From the NCBI GenBank assembly GCA_024195265.1, contig JAJLRJ010000002.1, positions 684,888-748,887 on the forward strand: 64,000 nt of DNA, in the 5' to 3' direction. Source of the stretch: Dendrophyllia cribrosa (lineage: Eukaryota > Cnidaria > Anthozoa > Scleractinia > Dendrophylliidae). Under the pieces are notes generated by a model, which made no database searches, had not been told where the DNA came from, and saw only the letters and a program-made list of their open reading frames with translations. Shown piece after piece: positions 46,501 to 57,900 of this stretch. The position numbers were made by a program, and so were the translations under genes. Every line of letters begins with the position of its first letter. Within the stretch, counting starts at the first letter, position 1.

Positions 46501-47156
46501 ATTCTTTTTAGGTTCTCATTATACGACTCGATGTTTAAATCTTGGAGCGAGTACCGGCTGGAAACGTTACACTTTGCCAGTGTTGTGCGAATGACAAAAA
46601 ATAATTTGGATACATTTTTTATTTGCTCTCAACAGGCTGGATGTACCCCATTACCAAAACGTACGAGCCTGCGTTTTACATGGCTGGCGCCTTCACCACG
46701 CTTGGAGTATGCCTACTATTCTTGGTTCCTTTTCTACTGCCGCCTGAAGTTCTTGAGGAGTGGCGCATGCGTAGCAATGGTTATCGAGTGCGTATCCAAT
46801 CATCCAGCTCAAGTGAGGCAACTAAATCATGGACTTTGGACTCTGGGTCATTATATTCCGAGTCTGAAAGGGAAATGGAAGATTATGAGAAAAAAGATTC
46901 TGAGTCAGAAAAGGAATCGGAAGATTACAAAAAGAAACATTTTACCGTTTCTGTGGTAGAAAATACTTTGGAATTAAACATCGTCAAAAGACAATCAGAT
47001 AAATCGAGTGTCGGATATATCCTCGAAAAATATTTCTCTATGCCTAAACTGGCAAATCAACAAGACTGCCTTTTAGCAAATTTTAGTGACGATTCCAGTA
47101 ATTCAGATGATGTTTGGATTCATTCTTTGGATCCAAACAGAGAGACTATGGTTTAA
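43596..47156 (+). CDS. Monocarboxylate-transporter-like protein (SLC16, MFS)
   Basis: Coding exons 43596-43767, 44169-44755, 45757-46126 and 46636-47156 join in phases 1, 0 and 1 to give 549 aa with no stops. The start ATG follows a catcag acceptor at 43574, so a non-coding 5' exon probably lies upstream. The N-terminus has the SLC16 signature around L-D-G-G-L-S-W-L-V-V-L-G-S-F in TM1; later segments give about 12 hydrophobic helices, a central loop with D-T-E-E-Y-Q-D-E-K-K, and K-F-G / G-R-I-A-D-H-type MFS loop motifs after TM2 and TM8. SLC16 members carry lactate, pyruvate, aromatic amino acids or thyroid hormone with or without protons; the substrate here is unknown. The cytosolic tail (about 130 aa) is highly acidic and carries a duplicated S-E-S-E-x-E-x-E-D-Y-x-K-K segment. 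Confidence 0.9.
45577..45670 (+). ncRNA. Degenerate hammerhead-like motif 3
   Basis: Three tandem copies of TGACGAARGCCA (about 45557-45594) lead into GGCTGGCTCTCGAATCGTC. The GAAA box has become GAAT. The downstream TGGCCAATTTACC matches that after the motif at 21179-21212, so both derive from one element family. In intron 2 of the SLC16-like gene. Confidence 0.4.
46300..46475 (+). repeat. Intronic minisatellite (about 45-60 bp degenerate units)
   Basis: Units contain TTTTCCCGCGCTTGACACCGG and GGTTGCAT, about four times, in the last intron of the SLC16-like gene. They create open frames rich in Arg/Gly/Pro that are not genes. Confidence 0.75.
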
Positions 47157-48489
47157 CTATATATTAGTAAAGTTAATAACCTATTTAATGTAAGAATGTA
47201 GGTAGAGCAAAACCGCCCGTGAGGTGTATTCAGACTGCAAACAACAACAGCTATTTTTCTATCGTCGTCGAAGCGTTTTAGCTTCAACGTTCTTTTTCGT
47301 TTGTTTTTAATTTGATAGTTGGTTTCAGTTTTATTTTCAGTTGATTTGTTTGATTTTTTTGTAATGTTGCATCGAAGCTTCGTTTCAAGGAAGAAATACA
47401 ACCCTAGATATTGTCGATGATCTACGTATATCATAATTATTTATTGTCTTAACTAAGTTCATCGACGAGTCTTATAAAACCTTAAACCGAAGTGTCTGGC
47501 TCATACATGGAAACAAACACCGATGTACGAAATCATCGACATGTTTCTTTAGCATTTGTACATTTGCTTCATTTGTGAACATTTGTAAAACAATCACAGA
47601 CAGTGAAACATTATATTGGAGTGGCATTTGAGATGCCCAAGGTGATTGAACTTACAATTTGCGTTTTCACTGCTTGCACCTGTGTATGTTTCATTTGTGT
47701 GAACTAGGCTTAAATGTAGCTCAAAAAATGATGGCAATTGTATAGAGTTGTAGAGGAAGACTATAAAAGCCTTAAGCATTTGACGTTCTCCATTTATACC
47801 TTCAATTTCACTCAAGTCAACCGAGGGTAAAACGTAACGGGGTGACGTCAACTCTGTCACTGACTCAAACGCTAATTACCGTGGGCTCAGTCAAACTTCT
47901 GTAGTTTTCTGTGCTAGCCCTTGAGACATCTCTTCTCTGATTGTACGATCCATGGCTTAAAAAAATAATGTAACTAATTAAAGGTTGCGCATTTAAAATC
48001 TTACCTTGCTTGAATTCAAGTTGTATGAATTTGGAATATTGATTTCGCATCTCATTCTGTATTCCTATATAAATCCCTGAAAAACTTAAAATCGCACAAA
48101 AGTATTACGGAGTGACATAGCCCTCTTCTTGAAGAATCGAGAACCTCAAATGCTCAAGGCAATTTTCTGGCAAGTCCAGTGAGCCATTGGCATTGCTTCT
48201 GTTTTAAGGAGCTTTATGATCAGTTCACTTATTGAACTTTTCATGTGCAAATCCTATCTGTCTTGTCAGCTGGAGTTGCACATGGAAGCTTCCCTGAGAA
48301 CGAAAACTAGAATTTTTGATTATATTTAAAAACAGAAAATTGAGCAAGTGACTGATAAGACGGACAAGCTACCAAGTTACGAGAAAGATCAATAAATAAT
48401 TTCTCCTCAGAATATAAGCATACGATACATATTTGGCAGGAAATTAAGGATTTCATTGCCAACGTGAGAATGTCCTAGGTATTAAGACA

Positions 48490-48642
48490 ATAGCCCATTT
48501 CACGGTGAACTTTTCTTATTTTCATTACAATGATATTAAACGTAGATGCGAGGCAATTTTGTAGTTTCTGCCCGAAATTGCCTCGCATCCACGTTGAATT
48601 TTATTATAATGTAAATGAGAAAAGTTAACAGTGAAAAGGGCT
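48490..48642. mobile_element. Palindromic MITE
   Basis: CCCATTTCACGGTGAACTTT on the left mirrors AAAAGTTAACAGTGAAAAGGG on the right. The inner arms GATGCGAGGCAATTT / AAATTGCCTCGCATC are perfect. Almost the whole 150 bp folds on itself. Confidence 0.75.
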
Positions 48643-49486
48643 TTTTTGCTAACTAGCTCTATAGGAAACTTTTTAAATTAATCAAGGAGAATTTTTTTGT
48701 TGACGTTGGGCCGGACTTGATGGTTAATATATTCAAATACACTCATTTTTTTATATAAGAAGGAGGCTGAGCTGGAACTGAATGCTCTTATTTTGTTTTG
48801 GCGATTTGAGCTTGAAAACGTTCTTAGCACGTCCTTAGAATAAATTGTACAGTATTTCACTAAATCATAGTCCTAAATAAGAAGAAAGAAATACATGAAG
48901 GCGAAGTTCTACACATTTGCCAATTATTACAGAGACATGTAGTTATTATAAAATGGAAAAAAACTTGTTAAATAGAGACGGGCTTAACTAAATAAGAGCC
49001 GTCTCAGCACGTTCTTAAAATTCTGGCCAAACTCAGCCTCGATGTTCTTATAAAAAAGGTTCTTATATAAAAAGAGAGTGTATACGTTAGGTTAACATCT
49101 TCAAAAGGTTTAATCCACTGTAATAATGATGTGTCAAGACCTGCACTGAAGACATTTTGTGGACGTTTGTGTAGCTCATCATGAAAACGTGGTGACAAGT
49201 GAAATTATTTATATCCATTTAATTTAATTTTAATTCTAATAGAGCAATAAAAAGAGTGTGCTCTTCAACTTAAAAAAGAAACTGGCATAGAAAAGTACTT
49301 GATATATACGCGTATCACAACTTAAAACTGAACAGTAAATGCTAGGGATCATACAGTCGCTATGCTATGAATGGATTCCTTGATTGGAATAAGGGGCGCT
49401 ACGTAAAACGCTCAAAGGAGGGGCGCTTATTGGAAGAAGGCCGCTAAATCGAATCGTTACGTTAATGCAGTAATGGAGTAGGAGTA

Positions 49487-50124
49487 CAGTAAAAACCCAC
49501 GTATAAAAACCTAAAATTTAAGAACCTGTTAAGCTAAAATTATTATTTCAAACCCCCTTTTCTTAAGAACCTGTTAGGTTCTTATTTCACAAAAATGAAG
49601 GCACAGATGAAAATACAGAAAAAAGTTTTAGTCTAGGTTTAAGTCAGTAAGATTCAAAGAATGAACTAAAATGAAAACCATATCATGTCTGCGCCAATGC
49701 TGTATTACACAATGCAATCGTATTAAGAATACAGTTCCATGTGTCTCTCTCATTTTCAAAGTCACAGTTTTTGAAGCACATTGAAACTTCCTTGCATCTA
49801 TGTCATGCATTAATGGCTTTCCATATCACATATGCCCTGTAGTAGGTCCCTATCAAATTAAGAACCTAAGTAGCCTAAAATCCCACTAAATAGAGTGATT
49901 TTCGTAAGACCGTGAAACAGTATCTAGCAATTAATCAAAATTAGCCAAAATTAGCTAAAACTAAACAAAAGAAAACAATGGAATTAGTGTCTAATAGTGT
50001 CTACTAGTGCCTACTAACTTATTAACTGTTTCACGGTCTTGCGAAAATCACTCTACTATTTCTATAAGAACCTATTTAGGCTAAGTTGGAAAAATCTAGG
50101 TCCTTATACGTGGGTTTTTACTGT
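49487..50124. mobile_element. TIR element carrying a nested MITE
   Basis: CAGTAAAAACCCACGTATAA on the left and TTATACGTGGGTTTTTACTG on the right bound 638 bp. Inside, 49891-50055 is a second element with perfect-looking ends TAGAGTGATTTTCG / CGAAAATCACTCTA extended by AAGACCGTGAAACAGT. Confidence 0.75.
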
Positions 50125-51529
50125 TTACTATTATTACTTTCCTCGCATATTTAAGTATTGTGTGACGACGCCCAAAGAACGTTGGCTGTATATTACCCTT
50201 TCATTTCAAATGGGTTTAAAAAATTATTTATTGAGTCAAGTCAAAATAAGTCATCGTAGAAAGATTTCTGAACTAAAGTGGGTCAAACGGACTAAGTTCC
50301 TGTACAGTTGTGACCGAAAGTGAGGTATGCACATGGTAACAGCTCTATATTTTATTTTCTGTCAAGCAGGTGTTTTCTTTCCGTGGACTAATTTCAACGG
50401 GTTTAATTTTCGCGAACCTTTGATGATGCTAAAAAATAACAAAATTAAAACCCGCGGTAAAATTGAGCGCATTAGCATTTAGGGTATGCAAGGCGTGTTT
50501 TCTCCCACTTAGATCCATTTGCATGTTTTTAATTGGTCTGGATTCAGTGCTTAGCTATATTTGAGTATGTTTTTAAAACAGTTAGAAAACTGTCCCCTAC
50601 ATTAGACAATAAATGATTGCAAACTTCACCCCTCCATCACTCATTGTGTCATGATTAACTCCTATTCAGTTGAGCTGACCTGAAAAGCAGCTTGGTTCCA
50701 CCTTCTAAACTTGTACCAGGAGCCCATACCCTGTTTGTATTTTTTTTTTCACTCTTTGACTCTCTAGAAGGTAAGTAATATTAATCGAAATATTGGCTAT
50801 TAAAAGATATAAATGTGCCAATCTTTACTTCTGTTTAGTTGTTTATTCTACACTTTGAGTGACGTCTGGTACGAAGTTTATCGTAGCGTTGTGTGGTCCT
50901 CTGCATCAGTATTAAGTTTGTAACATTTCTACTTTGTTCTTATTTATTTTCACGGGTACCTAATTTCTCGAAATTGATCGCATTCTGCAAGGCGTGATTT
51001 AAGCGAAAATAATGACTCAGATCATGTGAAGTTACTCTAAAGTATTGGTTCTTACAATTTTTACAATATTCACGTTTATATGAATACGTAATTTTTAGAA
51101 ACAATTATCAACACGTATCAAGATAATGTTGCATGAACATACATGTCCACAGGACCGTAATTCCAGCTAATATCGCTGTGCAAATCGATCTTGTCGGAGC
51201 AAAAACGTGAACTAGACTGCACAAAGCGTTATGCAATTTGTTACGCGTCTGGAAAAATGTCAGTCCTCAGCCGAGCCTGGCATGGGAGAACCGGCAGCGG
51301 TCGAAAGTGTGAAATTCAGACTTCGGGCCACATTTGACGGGCCACACCGGTTCCCACTTGTACAACTGGCCGAGAGGGACTGAAGCTATTCACAAACGGA
51401 CATGCTCAGTGCACTAAAATGGCGCGGATTGTGAATTTCACTGTGCAAAGCTTTTGGACCTTTTGGATTTTCGAATATTTCATCGGAATTTTATGATGTT
51501 AGCAATTCAGTAGCAACAGAGAAACTCTA

Positions 51530-51925
51530 ATGGCCACCATTCTAGGTAACAGTAATGAAGACATTCAAGAAATCACGGTTAATCACAGCCAACACGACAA
51601 CAATGTTGTGGATCTGTCAAGCGACATCGGTAATGATGAAGTACAAGACATGGAAATAGAGATCGACAACGAACAACAAACGTTAAATCGGGCCGAAAAC
51701 GAAAGCACACAACCAGTGAATTATGAAAATACTGCCCCAGATGAGACAGAAGTGCGGTCTTCAATGCAAAACGTGACCCCTGTAGTTGGCAGAACTGTTC
51801 AAGTTTTGGGCAGCTTGGCGGTGAATTCTCCTGATGAATTTCAAAACAAGGCTTCAAAACCGTCCAAGATAAAACCTTCAAAGACTGCAAAATCACCTCT
51901 GAAATCTCCCGAGAAAGACGACGAT
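51530..51925 (+). CDS. RFWD3: RFWD3 exon 1: disordered acidic N-terminus
   Basis: 132 codons from ATG to a GTAAGT donor, phase 0. Low complexity, rich in Asp, Glu, Asn, Ser and Gln early and Lys/Pro/Ser late ([12 protein letters not shown]). It holds no folded domain. The single S-Q and T-Q dipeptides fit the vertebrate theme of ATM/ATR-phosphorylated N-termini, but this is weak. Confidence 0.8.
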
Positions 51926-54900
51926 GTAAGTTTGTGAGCCTCCAATTTTATGCCAAACAAAAAAAATCTGTCCTATTCAAATTAAGTTTTGATATAAAGT
52001 ATTAAACTAAAGATAAAACAAGACTTATGTAACAGTATGCATAGAGTAAGCAGTTTTCACTTGAGTGCCATAAAACCAAAACCAAAGTAATTACTCTGGC
52101 CAATCACAACAGATGCAAACCATCCAATGGACCAATCAGAACTTGAAGCAAATACATGTAGCTGGCGCCAAGCACGGGAAATTGTGCAACTATTGGTTTT
52201 GGTTTTGCTTGTGATTGGTTGAGAAAGTGGCGCAAGGTTTTAGCCAATCACAAAGTGTAGCAATGCAAAACCAAAGCAATTGTGAAATTACTTACGACAC
52301 TCAATTGAAAACTGTTCTATATGAAATTGAATGAATTGCTGTCACTACATTAATGGTGACTCTGGGTGCGAGAGGCTTTTCTCATGCTTTCATTTTACTG
52401 GCTGACTGCTCAAAAGCATATTGCAACAAAAACCTATATAAATATACCTCTTGTCACAGACTGAGAGTACTGCTAAGTGCATAGCTAGGGGAACCCCCGG
52501 GGGGGGGGGGGGGGGGGTACTCTGCAAATTTTTGGGCGGGGGTGTGCTGCTGGGACTCTGAGACCCTTGCCCTATACTTGACCATTTTAGCTGCATCTTG
52601 CAATCCTATTCTAGACTAAACGCCGAAACACCCAACCCTATCCTAGACCAAAGTTTTGAATGCTTTCTTTGTATTAGTTACCAGAGGTCAGTAAAAATGC
52701 GTACTGCCTGCCGTACCGATTTTTAAATGCCATTTGCCAGTAAACCTTGTAGAGACTAAATTCTTCACGCAACTGATCAGTTTTGCGGAAAATGATACCC
52801 TATTCTAGACCAAAATTCTCTGATTACTATACCCTATCCCAGACTAAACTGCCTGAAAACCATACCCTCACAGCGGCACATACCTATATAGCTCATATAT
52901 GGGAGTACCCCCCCCCCCCCCGGGGGGGGGAAACCTACACACACATAATGCACATGTTCCTATCAATGTTGCACTGTGAGATGAAGGTGGGGATACAAAT
53001 CAGATATACAGTGTATACATGTATGTGGCATTTCATCTATTTTCCATCCCAGTTACTTGGCTTGGGAACTTGACTGTCGGTATTTTACCAGGATGCACTC
53101 AGAGGGATACAAATCCCAGGTTTTTGTTCACCTCTCCCACCCCAACCCGTAATCAGGCGCTCATTTTTTGCGGGGGAAAGTCGGCAGAGCACGGGGAGGG
53201 AAAAAAAGAATGCCTGACCATATATTTATTTAGCAAGCTGTCTGCCACCCCAAATTAAGAAATCTGTCAACATCCCTCCCCACGCCTTTCCGCCGACTTT
53301 TGCATTTTTGTGCTTTCGCGCTCTCCCGCTCTGAAAAAAAAAAGATCACCCGATTACAGGATATCCCCCCCCCCCCCCCCACAGCTTAACAATTATAGCT
53401 GCATAACCAGGGCTGTGATTACGCTTTGTAGAAGTCTTCATAATAATTTGTTGTCTTTTAGTCATTTTTAAACTTTAAGTAGCCAGTCATCTTTATTGCA
53501 GTTGCCAGCCATAATAACTGGTTACCGACTACTATAATGACAGCTATGATAACCAAAAAGTATTGTCGGGGCTTAAAATAATTTCTGGACAGTCACCTTT
53601 GGTGATTCATATGTTCCTACGCTCACATGACTGGCAGAGCAAGCTTTTGGCCAGTCAAGTCTCCATTCTGACCAGACATTGTCTGTTGAACAGACGTTAT
53701 TTTAAGCCATACGTTCCTATGCTCACATGACTTACATGAGATGTAATTAGGGTACATTAATTTTTGTAACTAGAGATTTTATTCAGAACATACATGTATA
53801 TCAGTTGTTACTTTTCTTAATGTCTTTCTTATCATAATATAGTGTCACCAATTAGTGTGTAAACGCTAGAACCACTGACACTTTAATAAAGTTTTACTAC
53901 TACTACCACCGCCGCCGTCGCCACCGCCACCGCCACCACCACCACCACCACTCCTACTGCCACTACCACTACCACTACCACTACCACTACCACTACCACT
54001 ACCACTACCACTACCACAACCACTACCACTACCACTACCACCCGTCTAAGTCAGAAAACTCTCTAGGACAGTAAGAGTACATGTACTTTACACAAATTAT
54101 GTTCACTTTCTTTTATTAGTCGCAGTGTTGCCCAATTTGTTTTGAGCCTTGGTCAAACTCAGGATCTCACCGGCTCTCATCTCTCAGCTGTGGGCATCTC
54201 TTTGGAAGAAGGTACGAAATAATACATACAATGAACAGTCATCTCTCTCGGGACTATAAGAAAGTTAGATTACATAATCTTTCTGTAATGAAGAATATTT
54301 TTTGGAAATTAAGATTGGAGTTAAAACTCTTATCAATCAACTTATCAAGATTTCAATTAATCAAAACACAAGATATACAATGTGTAGCATTTTATACAAG
54401 TTTGATCTGTTGTAAGATATATTATTAAAAGAGGGACATTATTTCTCAGAAGATTTCACATGTTTATTTTAACAAGGTGTTAAAAACAACTTATGTTTAA
54501 AATATCATCTGTCATTTTATTCCATATTTCATTTATCTGACATATCAGCAAGGGTCGTTACCAAGGGTCGTTACCAAGGTTCGTTACCAAGGTTCGTTAC
54601 CTTATCTCTTTCCAATTTATTATCGGATAACCAATCATTGAATGAGTTGTTGAGTCATCTGTCCATTAATGCGAGATCTTGTCCTTTAGCTGTATTGAAA
54701 GATGGTTAAAATCTAAAGGAGGAAATGACAAGTGTCCACAGTGTAATGCACCAGCAAGGAAAAAAGACATCAGGAACATCTACACTAAAGCAATTAAGTC
54801 AATTGATACAACTGAACGTGACAGGGCACTTGCAGACCTGGAAAAAGAGAAAGAAACTCGACAGAGAGCAGAAGAACGTGAGGCTCGAGCTCTCTTGCAA

Positions 54901-57900
54901 TATCAGTTGGCTAAAGCAGAGTGTGAGAAGATTACTGCTCAACTCAGGAAACAGGAACAACTGGTTTTCAGTTTACAGACACAAAGGCAAGAACTCATTG
55001 ATGTTCTTCTAACCCTTTGACTAGCTAAATTGAGGAAAAAATTATAGCCAATATTCCAAAATCTGTTTAGTAAAATATTGACAAAAAAACAGCCATTAAG
55101 GCTGTAGGAGTGAAAGGTTCAACATGTAATATTATTTTGTTGTTGTCACAGCTCTTTATGCAGCAAAAAATTAAAAATTAACTCTAACAGACAGCTATTT
55201 ACACTGTAGATTTTAAGCAGGTCTTCCTCTATAATAACAGGTACATGACATGTAGTATACTGTTAAATAAGATTTTCAAGTAGAAAACAGCTATATGTAC
55301 AGATGAGTCTCACCTCCAGTAGGCAGACATCTCTTTAAGGGACAGCCACATACACTATACAAACAATGCAACATACAGTGTGCCCACACAGTCATGGTTC
55401 CAGCTACATGCACTACGCAAACAATGCAACATACCGGCAGTGTACCTGAAAACCTGTCCTAAGTGAACAGATGCTTTGGTCAAACACTTCATGAGATTAG
55501 AACATGTCCTATTTCAGATCAGAGAACTTCAAAGGTGTCACAGACATCCAGTACACACACAAACATTTTTGTTTTAAGAAACGAGCCAGTCATGCATCTT
55601 ACCAAGGTTTCCCTTTGGTTACATGTTTCTGTCGTTTATGTAATAAAAAAAAGAACATGCTTATTTTGTGTATCCATTCATTTTATGCAAAAAATATATC
55701 AGTTATTCCTATAATGCATGCTAAGCAGTACAAATATATTTAAATGCGACTGCAAACTGCCAATTCTCACCTGTTTTGATACTGAAGGTTGCAACAATAA
55801 ATGAATGATTTGACATCATCTTCACCCAATCAGCTTTGTTTTGGCTTTGGTATTTTATCAATTATGTTACCTTCAGTTGGTAAGAATTGTAACAGTTTTG
55901 AAACTTTATTGCAGATCAGGGCTGTGCAGTAAATGCAACTCTGGCTCTGTTTAAACTTGATTGCAGATAAGCACTCGACAGTAGATGCAAGTTTGACTCT
56001 GTTTAAACTTGATCAGCAGATCAGCAGTGTGCAGTAGATGCAACTCTGACTCTGTTTAAACTTGATTGCGGATCAGCACTCTGCAGTAGATGCAACTTTG
56101 ACTCTGTTTAAACTTGATCAGCAGATCAGCACTGTGCAGTAGATGCAACTCTGACTCTGTTTAAACTTGATCAGCAGATGAGCACTGTGCAGTAGATGCA
56201 ACTCTGACTCTGTTTGAACTTGATCAGCAGATCAGCACTCTGCAGTAGATGCAACTTTGACTCTGTTTGAACTTGATCAGCAGATCAGCACTGTGCAGTA
56301 GATGCAACTTTGACTCTGTTTAAACTTGATTGCAGATCAGCACTGTGCAGTAGATGCAACTCTGACTCTGTTTAAACTTGATTGCAGATCAGCACTCTGC
56401 AGTAGATGCAACTTTGACTCTGTTTAAACTTGATTGCAGATCAGCACTCTGCAGTAGATGCAACTTTGACTCTGTTTGAACTTGATCAGCAGATGAGCAC
56501 TGTGCAGTAGATGCAACTCTGACTCTGTTTGAACTTGATCAGCAGATGAGCACTGTGCAGTAGATGCAACTCTGACTCTGTTTGAACTTGATCAGAAGAT
56601 CAGCACTGTGCAGTAGATGCAACTTTGACTCTGTTTAAACTTGATTGCAGATCAGCACTGTGCAGTAGATGCAACTCTGACTCTGTTTAAACTTGATTGC
56701 AGATCAGCACTCTGCAGTAGATGCAACTTTGACTCTGTTTAAACTTGATTGCAGATCAGCACTCTGCAGTAGATGCAACTTTGACTCTGTTTGAACTTGA
56801 TCAGCAGATGAGCACTGTGCAGTAGATGCAACTCTGACTCTGTTTGAACTTGATCAGCAGATCAGCACTCTGCAGTAGATGCAACTTTGACTCTGTTTGA
56901 ACTTGATCAGCAGATCAGCACTGTGCAGTAGATGCAACTCTGACTCTGTTTAAACTTTATTGCAGATCAGCACTGTGCAGTAGATGCAACTCTGACTCTG
57001 TTTAAACTTTATTGCAGATCAGCACTGTGCAGTAGATGCAACTCTGTCTCTGAAGGAGCATCAGCTGGTATAAGAACCTATGGTCAGAGCAGCTCAAGCC
57101 AGAGTACATTACTGCAGAAGTCTTACATCCTTCAAACATCATTTCAAGTTGCACAGGTACCGCTGTCTACAGGTTTCATACCTGAATGATCATGTTGCCA
57201 TTATTTTTGTTATTGAAACATTCATAAATCTGCATAGTACCATACAATCCCATGCCTTCAATTCAACATGTTAGAGAGGATCATGGATGTGTCTTGAACT
57301 GGTTGACTTGATGTATTTGGTTGGTTTGTCTGTACACGTGCAAACACCCCTAACACCACATTTTTTCATGATCATACTAACCTTGACAAAATGTTAGTTA
57401 TTTGGGAGATTTCATTTCCTGTTCTCAAAAGGCCAAATTAAACATATCAAAATTCTATCTTGACTTTGACTTAGACTTTATTGGGGAATAAAACAAAAGA
57501 AGTCAATTATTCATCCCTGAACCTAAATGTGATTTCTTTTGCTTTAATCCCATTTGCCTCGGATCTTAGTAGGACCGGTGAGATTTGATATTTTCAAAAT
57601 AGGCCTATTCTACATAATTTTATATGAGCACCAACTCAATCCATATGTAAAGAGAAACTGTGTTTGAATGTATTCCTTCCGGCAGTAAATGGACTGTTGG
57701 GTTTAAAGGGTAAAAAAATAAACCAGAAGGACTGCACTGGGTTCAAACATTTTTCAATAATATACACTAACACAGACTGTAAATTTGTCTTTTCATAGAG
57801 TGGTTTGAGAGTGGTTGCATTTGACCAACATCACGCCCTTCTGGTGATATCCAAACCTTCACCAAATCAGCTTTTTCCTGGCTTTGGTATTGTTAAGGTA

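Larger units (their letters stand above)
47157..51529. other. Intergenic region between SLC16-like gene and RFWD3
   Basis: No host exon recognised. Contains MITEs at 48490-48642 and 49487-50124. The 200 bases before the RFWD3 start include AAAATGGCGCGG (51417-51428), similar to promoter-proximal YY1-type sites, so the promoter and 5' UTR probably lie at about 51250-51529. The rest is AT-rich and unassigned. Confidence 0.45.
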
